64,000 bases of DNA from Piscicola geometra (taxonomy: Eukaryota; Annelida; Clitellata; Hirudinida; Piscicolidae), in assembly GCA_943735955.1 (NCBI GenBank), contig OX030965.1:5402503-5466502 (forward strand), given 5' to 3'. The notes beneath the pieces were generated by a model, which was not told the DNA's origin, did not search any database, and worked only from the letters and a program-made list of their open reading frames with translations. Positions within the stretch are counted from its first letter, which is position 1. The number at the start of each line of letters is the position of its first letter. Position numbers and translations under genes: made by a program. Below are positions 1 to 12,752 of this stretch, piece by piece.

Positions 1-3000
1 TCATTACCAACCTCGCTAGCAATCATTTTGTCCAGGCAAGACTGGAACAGACCAGTGGACGAGAAGCCCTGTCGGCACATCGCCAATGCGTCATTGATGA
101 CATCATCAGAGCACGTGACGTTTGAGGTATGGTTATCATGGCTGTAGTAGGAAAATGTTTAGATGTCAATTTCAAAAGAAAAATATTTTTGAAATTTTAG
201 AGCTTCTAAATAAGTTGAAAAACTAACTCATGCTCAAAAGGTGTGTCGTCATCTACATAGCTGTCACAAATTGGGTTTCCTATTGCTTCGGGGGTTGAAC
301 CTACGGCCACTGTACCGTTTTTCAATTTGTTGTCGTTATCCTTGACGCCGTCGAAATTGCCACACACGCCTTGGACCTTCGTCTTAAGGGCTATAAAGGG
401 TTTTTTTAAAAATTAGATTTAAGATATTTTAAATGTATTAAATCGGTATCCAATTCAACTTGAGAAATATTTTGAAGTATTTAAAAGGTATATCAAATTA
501 TAATTAGGAAATATTTCAAATCAAATACAAATTAAATTTAGTTATTACTATCTTATTAATTATTGAGATTTCCTTTAATCCATATAAAACTAAATCTAAG
601 TTCAAAATAGTGATCCACCAAGAGCACATACCGTTAGGCAGCTGGATGACGAGTTTGGATTCCAGGGAAAACTGAATGATGGCGTTGTCTGGAGTGACGA
701 TTTGAGTGTAGGTGCATGCTTGAGAAATCTTGAATCCGTCTTTCTTGTAGGGAAGCGATACTTTTTTGAAGTTAACCTGTGGTGGAGGTTGGTGTTGGTG
801 GTTGGTTATTTCGATGAAGATCTAATTGGTTTTTGTTGGTAGTATTTATTTGTAGCTTTTATTTGCCTGGGTCTCATGGAGTTTTCAAAATTGATACTAA
901 CAAAAGACACTTTTTAGTTAAAACGATACTGTATAATGTCAAATAATCCAATAGTTGAAATTCCTCTTTATAGTTTTCATTAAATGTTACATTCAACCAA
1001 ATTTCATCACCACCAGCCCACCCATGACTCTATTTTCTTTGCTCTTCTTTTTCCTTTCGCCTTCAGTTTCAGCACAGATCCATTCATCTCCACCTCAACG
1101 AATTTCAATAAGCCAGCCTTCTTTTTGCCCTGTGAGCGGTGCAGATGATAGTGTATTATGGTGATGTAATGGTGAAAGATGATATTTCAATGACGAATAT
1201 GATGGTAGAAGAATAGATAGTGGAATGATGAAAATGAAATACCTCTGAAATAATAGTTTAATAATGTTTTAATAATGCTTTTATAGTGCTGAAATAGTGG
1301 CTTTAATCGAAATTTATTTCATATACGCTCCATCAAACCAGCCTTTTCCTTATCCCAACGCACCCTGTATCTAAACTTCTTGGCGTGAATCTTAAAGGAT
1401 TTAGCCTTAGTGCTCCCTTGGTGACCAACCACCAGGTGTCTGCGGTTGCCATGGTAGTCGAGCTTGAGTCCATCAAACGTCATCACGTGACCAAGACCGG
1501 ATAAGACGCAGTCTTTTTGCTCTGCGTTGTTGTATTTTGTTTTTGAAGTGATGTGTTATTCTATTTACTGGATTAAAGATCGTTATTAATTTAAAGCATA
1601 AAAAAATAGGAAATGCGTGAAAGCTTGTTAAAATAAAAATACATTTTTAAATTTATACTTCATTATTTTTTCTTTTATCCTCGTTTCTTTCATTTTTCCA
1701 GTATTACCTTGTTCACACAGTCTGGAGAAGAAGCCAGGTGGGCACTCACACTTGAAGCCATCTGCATCATCCTCCACGCACTTTCCTCCGTTCTTGCATG
1801 GGTTCTCAGGCATGCATCCTTAGTTGGGGAAAGGAGAAGAGAGGAGAGGTAATTTTGTAGTTTGAATTAGAGGTGAAAATAAAATATTTTATGTAGTTAA
1901 ATAAATTATATTTAAATTAAAACAATGCAATATATTTTTGTTGAAAGAATATATTATATTTAAATTGAAACAATGTATTATATTTCAATACAATATAATA
2001 AAAAACAATGTAATATGAAAAAAAATAATAAAAAAGATACAAACAATATATAAAATAAAATAAATATTTTAAAAGTACAGATGAAAAGTTGTATGGTTCA
2101 AGCAAACAGCTTTCGAACGCACCTGAGCACTCTGCTTTGTGGCAGAACTTTCCGGCGGGACAACTGTGCGTCACGGTGGTGGTGCTTCCACTCGGGTGGC
2201 ACGTGTATTGCAGGCTGCAGTCTTGGCTTAACCACTTGGAGTTCAGCTGTTCAAGAAAATAGGAGAATTTAAATAAATGTGTTTTAAAAAAATAGTATTT
2301 TATTAAGAATTGGATGCAATTTAATGCTTCGAAACTCACAGGAAAGGCTCTTCCATCAGGCTGAGCACAGCCGCACTGGTCAGCACTCACACACGCTCCG
2401 TTGAAGAACAACTTGTCTGGAGGACACACACAGGCTCCTAACACGTCCGGAAGAGTGCATGTTTCGTTGGCTATGGGAAATTCGCATGTGTTGACGCATC
2501 CCGGAGCACTTGGCACCGACACTGCACCGCCCTTACACACTTCATCAGCGTCGCCACTGGCTGTAGTACCTAGTAGATGAAAAATGTATTTGTAGAATAT
2601 GGAATTAAAGGAAAAAATGAAATTGAAGAAAAATTGAATTGAAAAAAAGATGGTGTAAAGATGTTGAGAGAGAGCCAACCGTTTGTGATGTTGGTTAAGA
2701 TGCCTTCATACGTGCCAGGAGGAACTGTTTCAACTTCCTCATAACAGTTTGCAGCAAACGTCTTGATAGCCGCCTTAGCTGTACTCAAGTCACAAGTTAA
2801 CTTCACGTCGTCTCTGCACCATTCAGCTATTTGTGAGACCTGTAAAAAGAGTGGGACAAACTCAATTAACGACGAAATAAAAAGTGTAAAATATTTTTAT
2901 TCAAGTTCGTTTTCAAATGCCTAAAACAATTTCTTATTATTTCGAAAGTGGTAACAAATGGCTTACAAATCCTTTTTTCACCAACAAACCTCAGTTTGGT

Positions 3001-6000
3001 CCATGACGGTGATACAGTCCTTGAAAGGTCCATTGGCGTCGTTGATCTTGCGACATTCCTTGATGCCTTCGTCCAACTCAGCACCCTGGCAGGATGGAGT
3101 GATCTGTTCGTCCGATAAGACACAAGCAGAACTGTTTGGTGGAGAGGATGGTGGTGGTGTTGTTGATGATGAGGATGAGAAAATTGGTAGAAATGATGTT
3201 TGGTGGAGAGGGTGATGATGGTGTTTATAATGGTGAAGTGGTGGTGGTGATGCTTTATGGGTGGTACTGAAAGTTGTGGTAATAGTTGTCAAATTAAAAA
3301 TAATGTTGATGGTGGTGAAGCTGGGAGAAGTAGGGTCGATGATGAAGTTAAAGGTAAAAGTGGTAGTGAGAATGATCGTGGCATTGACGATGAAGTTTCA
3401 GGTGGAGATGCTGAAGAAGATGAAAATAATGACGAGACAAAAATACACTCTAGATGCACTCCACCTCAAAGGTTGTTTCTCCGAATCAGCCATTACGTGA
3501 CTATTTCCAATGAGGTTGCCGAAGTTCTTGTCTTTCGCGACGGACGTTCCATCGGCTTTCTTCCTGTCGTTCTTCTTGTTTCCATCGAAGTCGCCGCAAA
3601 AGCCACTCATCTTTGTGAAAAAAATCAAATTATTATGGAAAGTGGTTATGTTAAATGTTTTTCTGGAATATTTAATGGAGTCCAGCACAACAACAAAACA
3701 TCTTAAAACAAACAAGTATACGAATACGCTGAAAGACTGAAGCAATGCGCAGCAAATAATGATTTCATTAATATATTCGAATATATAGGAATCTTGTACA
3801 CCTTTTTCTTAAGTGAAGAAGGCACTCCCACACTGGCCTTCCAGTTCTCGTAACTGATCACCACTCCTTCCACTGTCTTGCACTCCACCCCCTTTCCTTT
3901 CTGGTAAACCTTGAAGCCGGTCTTTTTGAAGGGCAGTTCTACCGCAAGTCCGTTCACCTTGGAGCGTTTGGGTGGTTCGATAAAGTAAAAAGAAAAGGAA
4001 AGAATAACAAAAATAAGGGCAATAAATGTTAGAAAAAATGAGTGCAATAAATGTTGTAAAAAATTAGTGCAATAAATTAAAATAAATTGTTTTGAGGATT
4101 TATAAATATTTCATGTATTTCTTTTTTAAACCTTTTTTTCTAAACTTACAAGAACTCCAGTTTCCTTTTTGAGGTCATACGGGTCAAGTTTTCCCAGTCT
4201 GACCACATCTCCTCCGTATTCCAACTCAATGTACCTACTATAGGCCACCCTTGTAACTCCGTTTCTGTTTATAGCCCTCAAATAAACCTGAAAAAAAATT
4301 TTATTACAAAAATTAGTTTTAAAATGTATTATCATTTTATTATATTATCTAATCAAACCAATCACACCCACAAAGTCGCACAAGCTCAACCATACCTTGA
4401 AGAAGGATGACTTGGCGAACAGGAATCTACAAGTTCCTTGATAATCCATGTGGAAACCGTCAAAAGTGGTGCAGTGAGGGTCACCCTTGCATTCACAATA
4501 CTTCAATTCTGTGGAATGAGTCTGGAAGTCACGGGCAGTTTTATGATAATTATATCTTTCATTCTCTTTCCCCTCCATTCGATCATTGCAATTTTATTTG
4601 TATTATTATCGTTGATACATTCATTATCTTATTCACAATTATTATCATCCTCCTCCTAAGCATCCTTATTATCATCATCATCATCATTATCACTCCCACC
4701 ATCATCTTCATCATCATCATCCGCATCATTATCATGATTATTAAAAACAAACTTTCAGTGCACGTCTTTCCAGCTCTCTTGGCTTTGCATTGACACTCGA
4801 AGCCGCCATCTTCCGTCACCAAACACTTGCCTCCGTGTTTGCAGGGATTCGGTTTGCAGACTGTGTTAGTGCGTTGTTGTTGGTGATGGTGGTGGTGGAA
4901 TAGAGGTGAAATGATGATGGTGGAACAATGGTGGAATGATGGTGGTTAGGTGGTTTTTAAATAAATGAAGCTTGCTATTTGATAAATAATTTTGTCTTGA
5001 AAATTGATGAATGTAAGTTCATAGCAGATTATATAAGACTGTCTGAAGATTGTTTTAGTTGAATAATCCCATTAGAAAGCTAAAGCAACTCCACGAACGC
5101 TTGTCATTGACGGCAGTCACTGGGGAAGCTCCAGGAAATCCGCTAGAAATCGCTTTGTCCACCATGGGAACAAGTTTGTTCGCAAGACTGCTGGGACTGC
5201 TAGTTGCCGTATCTTTCATCGTGTGCGAGGTCTTCATCTCGCAGTTTATACTGCCAGAGGTGAAGGTGGTGCTTGTGCAGTTTACGGTGCTCACTTCATT
5301 CACCGGAGATGCTTTCTTGATCTGAAGGTTGTTGTAAGCGACGGTTGGGGAATTGTGTGGATAGGTAAATGAAATGAAAGAAAAGTGCTAAAAATCAAGG
5401 AGAAATTCAGTGGAGATTTCCGTTGTTTTGGTTTTGAAACTCTTTCGGGGTTGTGCCACATTGGCGACGCTCATTCTTGTAGTTTGTGCCTATTCCAAAA
5501 TTGAATCGCCTACGTATTAAATTGTCACCGTTTCGCAAAGCTCATCAGCGAGCTGGCGGTAAGCGGTGGAGTTTTTGTCAGTCAGGTTTTGGAAAAAGGT
5601 TCCAGGCAGCTTAAAGGTCCATGTCATTTCAACGACTGAAAAAAAAGAAAAAGATGATAAAAAGGATTTTCAAACATATATGCTGTTAAAATGCTTTACG
5701 AAACAAAAGAATTCTTACTTTTAGGCGGACTTTGAGCTGAAATAAAAAATAAAATGTTTAAATTATAAATAGGTTAATTGAAATCATTCAAAAACACGCC
5801 AAGCATTCAAGACTTCTAAATAATTCTACTAACAATTTTCAACACCTGGAACATTTTTTTATTTCAATCTTATCATTTTCCCGTTCTTATTTTCTCATAA
5901 TCCACCAAACCCACCCAAGATATTCGGAACAAGTGGTGAAGTTGGCAATGGCTGGTTCGCAGGACGGGAAGTGTTGTTGTTGTTTGAGGAAACGACGGGT

Positions 6001-6703
6001 TTCGTTGCTGTATACATCTGTGATGTGACCAAGTTAATCATGCAATTGAAATAGTCGTCGCATTTTTTATTAGTTGAAAAAAATGATTAGCAGAGTTGGT
6101 CGTATAAATGGCACCCACCTTCACGGTAGTAGCTGTGGTACCATTTGAACTTGTAGCGTTAACCATTAAGGAGTAATTCATGCTAGCATCTTTGTTCGGC
6201 GCTGTATTTGGAATTTAACAGGTTTTAAACAAATTTTTAAATTTCAATTTTTTTGAAGTTTTATACTGGCCTAAAAAATAAAATAAAACTCTGGAAAAGT
6301 CTATTTAACAACTGATTCTCTGCTCGATCATTTATACCAGTTTGTTGAGTCAGAACTCCAGCGATGACGCCTGCGATAACAGCCGCCAGGGTCACCGCCA
6401 CCACCACTCCTATCACAGTCTTCGCCTGGACGCTCAAACCTTTCAGCGCTGGCGCGTTGTACGTTGTGCTGTGGTGGAGAAAAACATTTATGAACGGGGA
6501 AAAAATTAGAAAAATAAAACGATTAAAAAAAGAATTTTTTTACAAAATCATGGAAAAATCTAGAAACTCAAAAAACTCATGTGTCTTATTTTGTTAATTT
6601 AAATTTTAAACTTTTGTTTTCAAGCATTAAGGTCATTAAAGAAACACCTTCTGAGTGGGTTTATGATGGTCTCCCTTTCCTTGGGATACCACCTTCTTGC
6701 CAT
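1..6703 (-). CDS. Type II membrane protein with SEA, EGF, VWD, C8 and TIL modules (zonadhesin/tectorin-like), 3' end beyond window
   Basis: Probably a surface-anchored, disulfide-rich adhesion or matrix protein. Exons read on the minus strand: start ATG 6701-6703 (exon to 6648); 6338-6468, an uncharged hydrophobic segment (VIGVVVAVTLAAVIAGVIAG) that makes a signal anchor; 6119-6201 and 5915-6017, a Thr/Ser/Asn/Pro linker; an 18-nt microexon 5719-5736; 5529-5635 and about 5095-5331, a SEA domain (NLTDKNSTAYRQLADELC); 4753-4859, EGF; 4396-4508, 4150-4287, 3802-3957 and 3475-3610, a VWD domain (GDPHCTTFDG, then SGFCGDFDGN); 2990-3131 and 2680-2839, C8; 2340-2569, TIL; 2123-2246; 1708-1818, EGF (NPCKNGGKC); then a second VWD at 1327-1512, about 1025-1139, 632-776, 228-382 (GVCGNFDG) and C8 from 141 to the edge. 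Phases were checked from the start through the SEA exons. I did not settle the donors near 5095 and 1025. The domain calls are strong. The exact orthologue is not known, because VWD proteins are shuffled freely among invertebrates. Confidence 0.8.
5719..5736 (-). other. 18-nt microexon in the VWD/SEA gene
   Basis: A tttatttcag acceptor and a GTAAGAAT donor flank only 18 coding bases. The previous exon (5915-6017) ends with one base of a codon and the next (5529-5635) begins with two. Inserting the 18 bases (2+15+1) gives a continuous reading, AQSPPK, into IVEMTWTF of the SEA domain. Skipping it would also keep the frame, so it could be alternative. Confidence 0.6.
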
Positions 6704-7384
6704 GTGCGTGGCGTCCTGCACAAGGGTAAATGAAGGTTGGAGATGAAAAAGAAGAGGTGGGAGTAAGACCAAAGAAATAAGAAAGAAAAAAAATGGTTGA
6801 GAAATGAAAGGAAAAGAGTGTCGAGGTGTTTTAACTTTTTAGCTTCATATAGAATTAACAAAAATTATATTTTAATTTTTTAAAATTGAATACACCTATT
6901 TTTTAAAACAAAAATAGAATTAAAAACAGTTTGAATTAACAATTTTTCACTTAACCATTGTTGCAGGACTTTCAAAACGATTTGATCTCTTGCAGTTTCA
7001 ATGGACTATTTTCAATAATTAAACGAGCATTTGCTTTTTTAAATTTACAAAATAATATATAATAAGGTAGACAATATATTCCTATACACTAAAAGAGTAT
7101 TTTTAAATTTAAATTAGCACTTTGATAAAGTAATTAAATTATTTTGATTACACATTTAAACTCTCTTGAGGTCTCAGACGCAATATTCTTTACCTTTAAA
7201 GCCCCCCCCCAGATTCAAATAGAAGCTATGAAAAAGAACTTTAAACAATGGAAAATGGAATTTTAAACATATTTTTATATATATCTATATATATAATTAT
7301 CATCAGATATAAAGTTATTCATAATTTTAGATTATATACAAAATATAACAGTGACGATCATTTTTATAGTGAAGCATAGTTTTC

Positions 7385-7495
7385 ATTCATGCCCATCGAC
7401 TACTAGGACATAGGTTGCCCTCTAACCTTAACCAAAAAACATTTAATAATTTATCTAACCGCGAGTCCTCACAAACTCGGCCACTAGTTTATCAT
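7385..7495 (-). mobile_element. Degenerate copy of the tRNA-derived SINE
   Basis: The stretch around 7390-7430 (actactaggaca, then taggttgc) aligns with the copy at 40340-40529 (gctactaggacg, then tggtttgc) in the same orientation. About 45-60 bp away, at 7475-7485, is a box-A-like TGGCCGAGT on the minus strand. The box B position has decayed. This is an old relic seen by eye; its exact ends are not determinable. Confidence 0.45.
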
Positions 7496-7496
7496 A

Positions 7497-7690
7497 TTAG
7501 AAACATTGCTAGTAACATTCATGTTAACAATTCTAGTAACATTCATTTGAACAATTCTAGTATCATTAATTTTAACAATTCTTGTAAAATTCATTTTAAC
7601 ATTCATTTTAACATTCATTTTAACAATTCTATTAACATTCATTTGAACAATTTTATTAAAATTCATTTCAAAAATTCTATTAACATTCAA
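7497..7690. repeat. Degenerate short tandem repeat (AACATTCATTTT / AACAATTCTAGT units)
   Basis: About sixteen diverged units of roughly 12 bp alternate between aacattcatttt and aacaattctagt types. The reading frames crossing it on both strands are artefacts of the periodicity. Confidence 0.75.
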
Positions 7691-8505
7691 TAACAGTAAA
7701 GCAAGTTTGATTGCAAAGACATTAAGATAGCAACAGAATATTGACAACTAGTTGCAAGTATAGAAGAGTTATACAAATTGTTGCATACAAATATAATTTA
7801 TTATATAATCAACGATTGTTTAACACATAAATCAAACGCTATCACCGATGCAGGCTCCTTCCAATGCATTAATAAATATTTAAAAATTCAAATATTTTCT
7901 ATTAAGTCACATTTAATATTGAAAAATCAAAGTATATAATGAATAAAAACTATAATAGTTACTATTGTTAATGCTTTTATTCATAGCGTTCACAATGGAT
8001 CAAATCCCTCAAGCCTGCTATGACATTCATCGCCTTTGATTCTTCTAATGATCAACTCCAACCGAGCAGAACCACAAAGCCACATTGACAAGAGGCCCAA
8101 TAAACTTGCAGTACGCCTTCAAACTAATAACTCCTTCATGAGTATTAATCGAGTGCGCAATTAAACTCTTTTACTACTCATTGCTCCATCCACTGTTCCT
8201 TTATTTTTATTTAGATGTTTTTTAAACTTTGAAAAAGTCTTTGAGCTGCATAATGCAAAGCTATAAACAGTTCCTTTTTCAACTCAGCACGCAGCCTTGA
8301 ATATGCGAGACAGTTTTCTACCTACAAGCATTTGAAGCCATTTTCTCAATGAATACATAAAACTTCAACATATCTGCTGAAAAGATAAAACTTTCCATAA
8401 AAACCTCGTTTTTCCAATTTTTTCCAATTAAGAATCTCACATACTTTTCACCAACTCTTTTCCATTTTCTACTCCCTTTTCCAAACTTCCCCCTCTTCAA
8501 TCTCC

Positions 8506-11500
8506 TCATCTGATCACGATAGGCTTCCTCGAGTCGTAGAGTGTGGGCGCTTGTACGATAATTCCCAGTGTTCCAACCACACAAGCCGCAGTGAACATCC
8601 ACAAAAACAAGCGGTCCAACACCATCGCCACAAACTGCCAGTCCTGTTTCACCTGCAATCATGGGGTAGGCTTTTGGAAACTCATATAATAGAGTTATGT
8701 GAAAGAGATGTATATGTAGATGGAAAGTAATCACAGAGAGAGATTTAAAAAAATAATCTTATGGATTAAGCATCAAAACAGAATCTGCGGTTACAGCAAC
8801 AGGCGACACCAATGAAAAAATAGAAGCAACCACAGTGGCAACATTGAAGCAAACCTTGTTGAAGTCGTCCTGCTGCTTGAGGTGGTCAGCTATGAAGTTG
8901 ACGCCAAGAACTGCTTGCATCACATGACCTTGTGCAATAAATTAAAATCTCATACAATAAAAGTTAAGTATACAGAATAAGGGGCATTTTCTGAATTTAT
9001 AAATTTATTGAAATCAAAAAATGTAAATTTTTAAAAATGTAACATTTAATATTCTACCAAACTTCCATTCTCCACCTGGGATGGGCCGCCTTCTCCTGAC
9101 GCCTCTTGTTTCTGGCCCAGTCACCAGCCAATCAGCATCGATTTCTTTAATAGAATAACGGGATCAAGCTATTTAATTTTTATTGTGTGCCCTAGTATTA
9201 AATTTTTTAAAAATGTTTTTACTAGCAATGCAAATAATGAAGATAATGTATTCATCAAACTATATTATTTAATTTTGTTGATACAAACAATTATTGGTTT
9301 AAACTCACAAAGAGTGATTTTAAAATGCTCAAATAAACCATGGGGAGTGTGGTGGAGAGAACGATCCAATGATGAATTCTTCTGCATGCTTCTAATCGAC
9401 CTGATTGGTGAGAAGTCATCACGTGGCAAGAAGTTTGCACCAATGGGCGTTGAGAAGGTGGAGTTGTTGAAGCGTTGACTGGATGAAGAGGAAGCCAGAC
9501 CCCTGTGGGGTGGAATGAGGAAAGGTGTTAGTGTGCTGAAGGTGAAATGGTGTATGTTAGTGTGGTGATTTAAAAGTATGATGGTAGTGTGGTGATTTAA
9601 AAGTATGATGGTAGTGTGGTGATTTAAAAGTATGATGGTAGTGTGGTGATTTAAAAGTATGATGGTAGTGTGGTGATTTAAAAGTATGATGGTAGTGTGG
9701 TGTGAAAAAGTTGGCTGGTTCAATTGAAAATGGTAAAATGCGTTGTAACTGATGTGTGATTCACTGTGGTGTGGCGATATATGTTGTATGGTGGAGGAGG
9801 ACGGTGTAGTTGGGGAAGGGTGGGGGGATAGAAGAGGCAAACCCACTTTAAGTTGGAAGAAGCAGTGTTGAGAGGGAAGAGATTTTGTGGTCTAGTGGCG
9901 TGGGTTGGATGGGTCTTGTGCGTGGAGGAAAGGTGGTGGAATGATGAAAGATGGTGGGTGGATGGAAGATGATGAGTGGATGAAAAGTTATGGAAAGTGG
10001 AAGGATGGGCTGATGCTGGATGAGAAGATGACGGGTGTGAAGACGAAATAAACGGATCTTCAATTTCTTCAAATTGGTCGCAAGTTCTTATCGACATGCC
10101 GGAATCCAGTGGTTCAGGCTTAGGCCGGCTCATGAAGAGCAACTTGGGCAACACACTCAAGAACAACTCTTGTATCCATGGAGACATCACGTGAGTAGAA
10201 GGAGAACGGAAATGAACATTGAGAACAAAGACTGTCACGATAATAGAACACGTGACCAGGACCATAGTGAAGAGAAGATACTTTCCGATTAGTGGGGTTG
10301 CTAGAGACGTCGGTGGATTTATTTCGGCCACCAAAAGCAGGAAGATATTGAGAGAGTTGAGAATGGTGATCCCCATCGTGATTTTCTCGCCGCTGTTCGC
10401 TGGAATGTAAAAAACGAGTAGAGTGACCGAGCAAATAGCGACGCATGGTAAGATGAGGTTGACGGCGTGGAAGAGTGTTTTACGCCTGATGGTGATGTTG
10501 AATTTGATGTCGGGGTAGGGTTCTGAGCAGCAAGGGTAGAACTTTTGGTACTTTTGAGCCGGCACTGCCAATAAATCCCACTCTGTGCTCTGGTAGTAAT
10601 CACTCAGGTCTATGCCTGGGGGAGAGAAGAGTAATGGGTGAGGGGGTTATAGAAAGTGGAGCAATATGGTTTGCTTCATTTTCATATAATTTACGTTAAA
10701 ATGCTAAATCATCTACAAACTGAACCATCCACCTACCCATCACTCTATTATCTATCCACCACCCACCTATTCCACCTACCCCACCTACCCACCCCCCTTA
10801 CCAACCCCCTTACCCACCCATCACATCTCCAAGCAAACAACGCACCATCGGGCACCATTTCAAAATCTTTGAAATCATCCTTCAAGTCCATGTGTTTGAT
10901 ATCGACTGAAAAGCCGTCATAAGACCACGAGCCTATCTTCAAAAAACACATTTGCTCATCGAACGGAAAGAATTCCACGTCGATGGGACAAAGACTCTTG
11001 TAGATCGCTGGTGGCTTCCAAACCACCAATCCATCGTGGTGGACCGTGGCTTTTGTGAGGAGTTTCACTGTGAAGTTACCGTCTGCGCTGTTGTTGTTAT
11101 TGATGTTGTTGGGTGTGGTGGATCATGGTGGTGGCGGCTGTGTTGATGTTTAATTTTTTTTGGTTGGGTCTTGTTTGTTTGGGTGTAGAATTTTTCTGGG
11201 CATGGTGTGTTGATGTTGGTTTGGGGGGTCAGGCGTTAATGTTGAATAAGATGTTAGTTTACTGTTGTGGGCAGTCATTACATTTCACCATTCGACTCGC
11301 ATACCCTCCTCTCGAACCTGTTGTAGAGGACGATATCAGGCAGCCAAATGTCGTTTGATGGCACGTAGAGTCTGCTCACGTCCCCGTATTCCGATGGTTT
11401 CCATGACAACTTGCTGTCATACCATGACTTGTATGTGATGTTGTTGTTGTTGTTGTTGTGGGTGTGGTTTTTGGTGTTGTTGTTGGTGTTGTTATTGTTG

Positions 11501-12752
11501 TTTTGGGTGTGGTTGTTTGTGTGGTTGATGGTGTTGTAGTTGGTGTGGGTGGTGTTGTGGCTGTTGGTGCTGTGGTTGTTGGTGTCGTGGTTATTGGTGT
11601 TGTGGTTGTTGGTTGTTGATACTGGTATTGTTAAATTTTGTTTTAAAATCAACTAATCAATTTATTAAAATAAATAAACATAATAATAAATCGCAATCAA
11701 TTTCAAATTTGATAAAAGAGCAAGACAATGGACTCGCCTGCTCGAGCCAAACATTCGTCGTCATGATTTGATTCTTTTCGTCCTGTGTGGTTGTTTATGT
11801 TATTGAATATTTTAAGGTTTGACAAGAAGGGTGTTTAGATTGTTCTCTAGATTATTTAGAATAATTCAAGATTAAATCCTTAAGTGTGGTGTAGATTTCA
11901 TTCACCATGGTGTTCTATTATCTTTTTTTAAAGTATAAAATATTAGTTTTAAACAGCTTGTGATAATGATAAATGTGAAGTGCTTTGGCATTTCGAAGAA
12001 TGGAAGCTTCAATAGTGCTTTGAAATAAAAAAAAATCTTTAAATTAAGAATAAGAATAACAATGTTATTAGGCACTAAAATGTATATTTTCATTTGTTTT
12101 GCCAAACAATAGCTGTCAACAATCAAATATAAACCATAAATTCAAGCTAAATATAGTTTGGTGAAGCATGTTTTGAAAATCACTCTACATCGTTAAACAC
12201 CATGATTTCATGAAACTTTCTGTCGTTGCTACGTAATGTCGTAACGTGCAAGTTTTCAATAACCGTTAAGTTCCTATGAGAGAAATGAATAATTAATTCG
12301 GCCTTCCCAACCATAGGGTCTAAGGGCTCACCTTCTAGACACCCATCATACCTTCCAATCACTCTATTTCATCATTAAACCACTCCATCTCCACCTCCAA
12401 CCACCGCATCATACCTTCCAACCATCCCATCATACCTTCCAATCACTCTATTTTATCATTAAACCACTTTATCTCCCCTCCAACCGTTTCATCTCACCGT
12501 CCAATCATCCCATTTCACCATTAAACCACCCCATCTCACCACATCAATGATCTGAGTTAGCCTCAACCTCAGCTTAACGACAAGAGTGTCTGAAATGTTG
12601 CTGACCGGTCTCATCAACTTGTTATATCTGCCCCTCATCAGCTTGTCTTCGTACAACCGTTTTGCATCCAAACTTCCCATCCCTACTCCAGCGTTGCTTA
12701 GGAACCATAATAGTGTAGTTATGGTTGCTGTTACTGATTTTAGTGTCGTCAT
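8506..12752 (-). CDS. Nicotinic acetylcholine receptor alpha-type subunit (Cys-loop ligand-gated cation channel)
   Basis: Complete model of 518 codons. Exons: 12540-12752 (signal peptide, then start of the ligand domain to LTQIIDV), 11738-11782 (the family's 45-nt exon, DEKNQI...WLEQ), 11318-11427, 10846-11087, 10054-10615 (M1-M3), 9339-9502 (M3-M4 loop), 8855-8928 and 8506-8652 (M4, stop TGA). All phases agree. Ligand-binding residues are visible: loop [10 protein letters not shown], Trp in GSWSYDG, and loop C YPCCSEPY with the vicinal cysteines that define alpha subunits. The Cys-loop has 13 residues between its cysteines. GEK before M2 indicates a cation channel. M2 reads [20 protein letters not shown], so position 9' is Asn, not the usual Leu. 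The 11737/11428 intron appears to use a GC donor. Introns carry GTT-rich and 27-bp repeats. The gene diverges from PDZD11. Confidence 0.93.
9076..9111 (-). other. Candidate 36-nt cassette exon of the nicotinic receptor
   Basis: Between the M3-M4 loop exon (9339-9502) and exon 8855-8928 there is an open 36-nt block with a gggccag acceptor and a CCCAG|GTGGAG donor. In the gene's phase it would add [12 protein letters not shown] to the cytoplasmic loop. The frame is kept with or without it. The acceptor has a weak pyrimidine tract, so use may be alternative or absent. Confidence 0.4.
9552..9706. repeat. 27-bp tandem repeat, about 5 copies, in a receptor intron
   Basis: Near-identical units of gatttaaaagtatgatggta followed by gtgtggt repeat without spacers. 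The array lies in the intron between receptor exons 10054-10615 and 9339-9502. Continuous frames across it are artefacts. Confidence 0.9.

Larger units (their letters stand above)
6704..8505. other. Intergenic spacer
   Basis: This lies between the 5' end of the VWD/SEA gene and the 3' end of the nicotinic receptor gene. It is very AT-rich. It holds a short poly-C run near 7200, a SINE relic at about 7385-7495 and a degenerate tandem repeat at about 7497-7690. I see no convincing exon in it. Confidence 0.6.

Noticed and set aside
11278..11652. Asn/His/Thr-rich extension upstream of the receptor exon 11318-11427
   Set aside because: It is an open GTT-repeat intron. The family requires WLEQ to join SWYD directly, which the splice at 11427/11738 gives.
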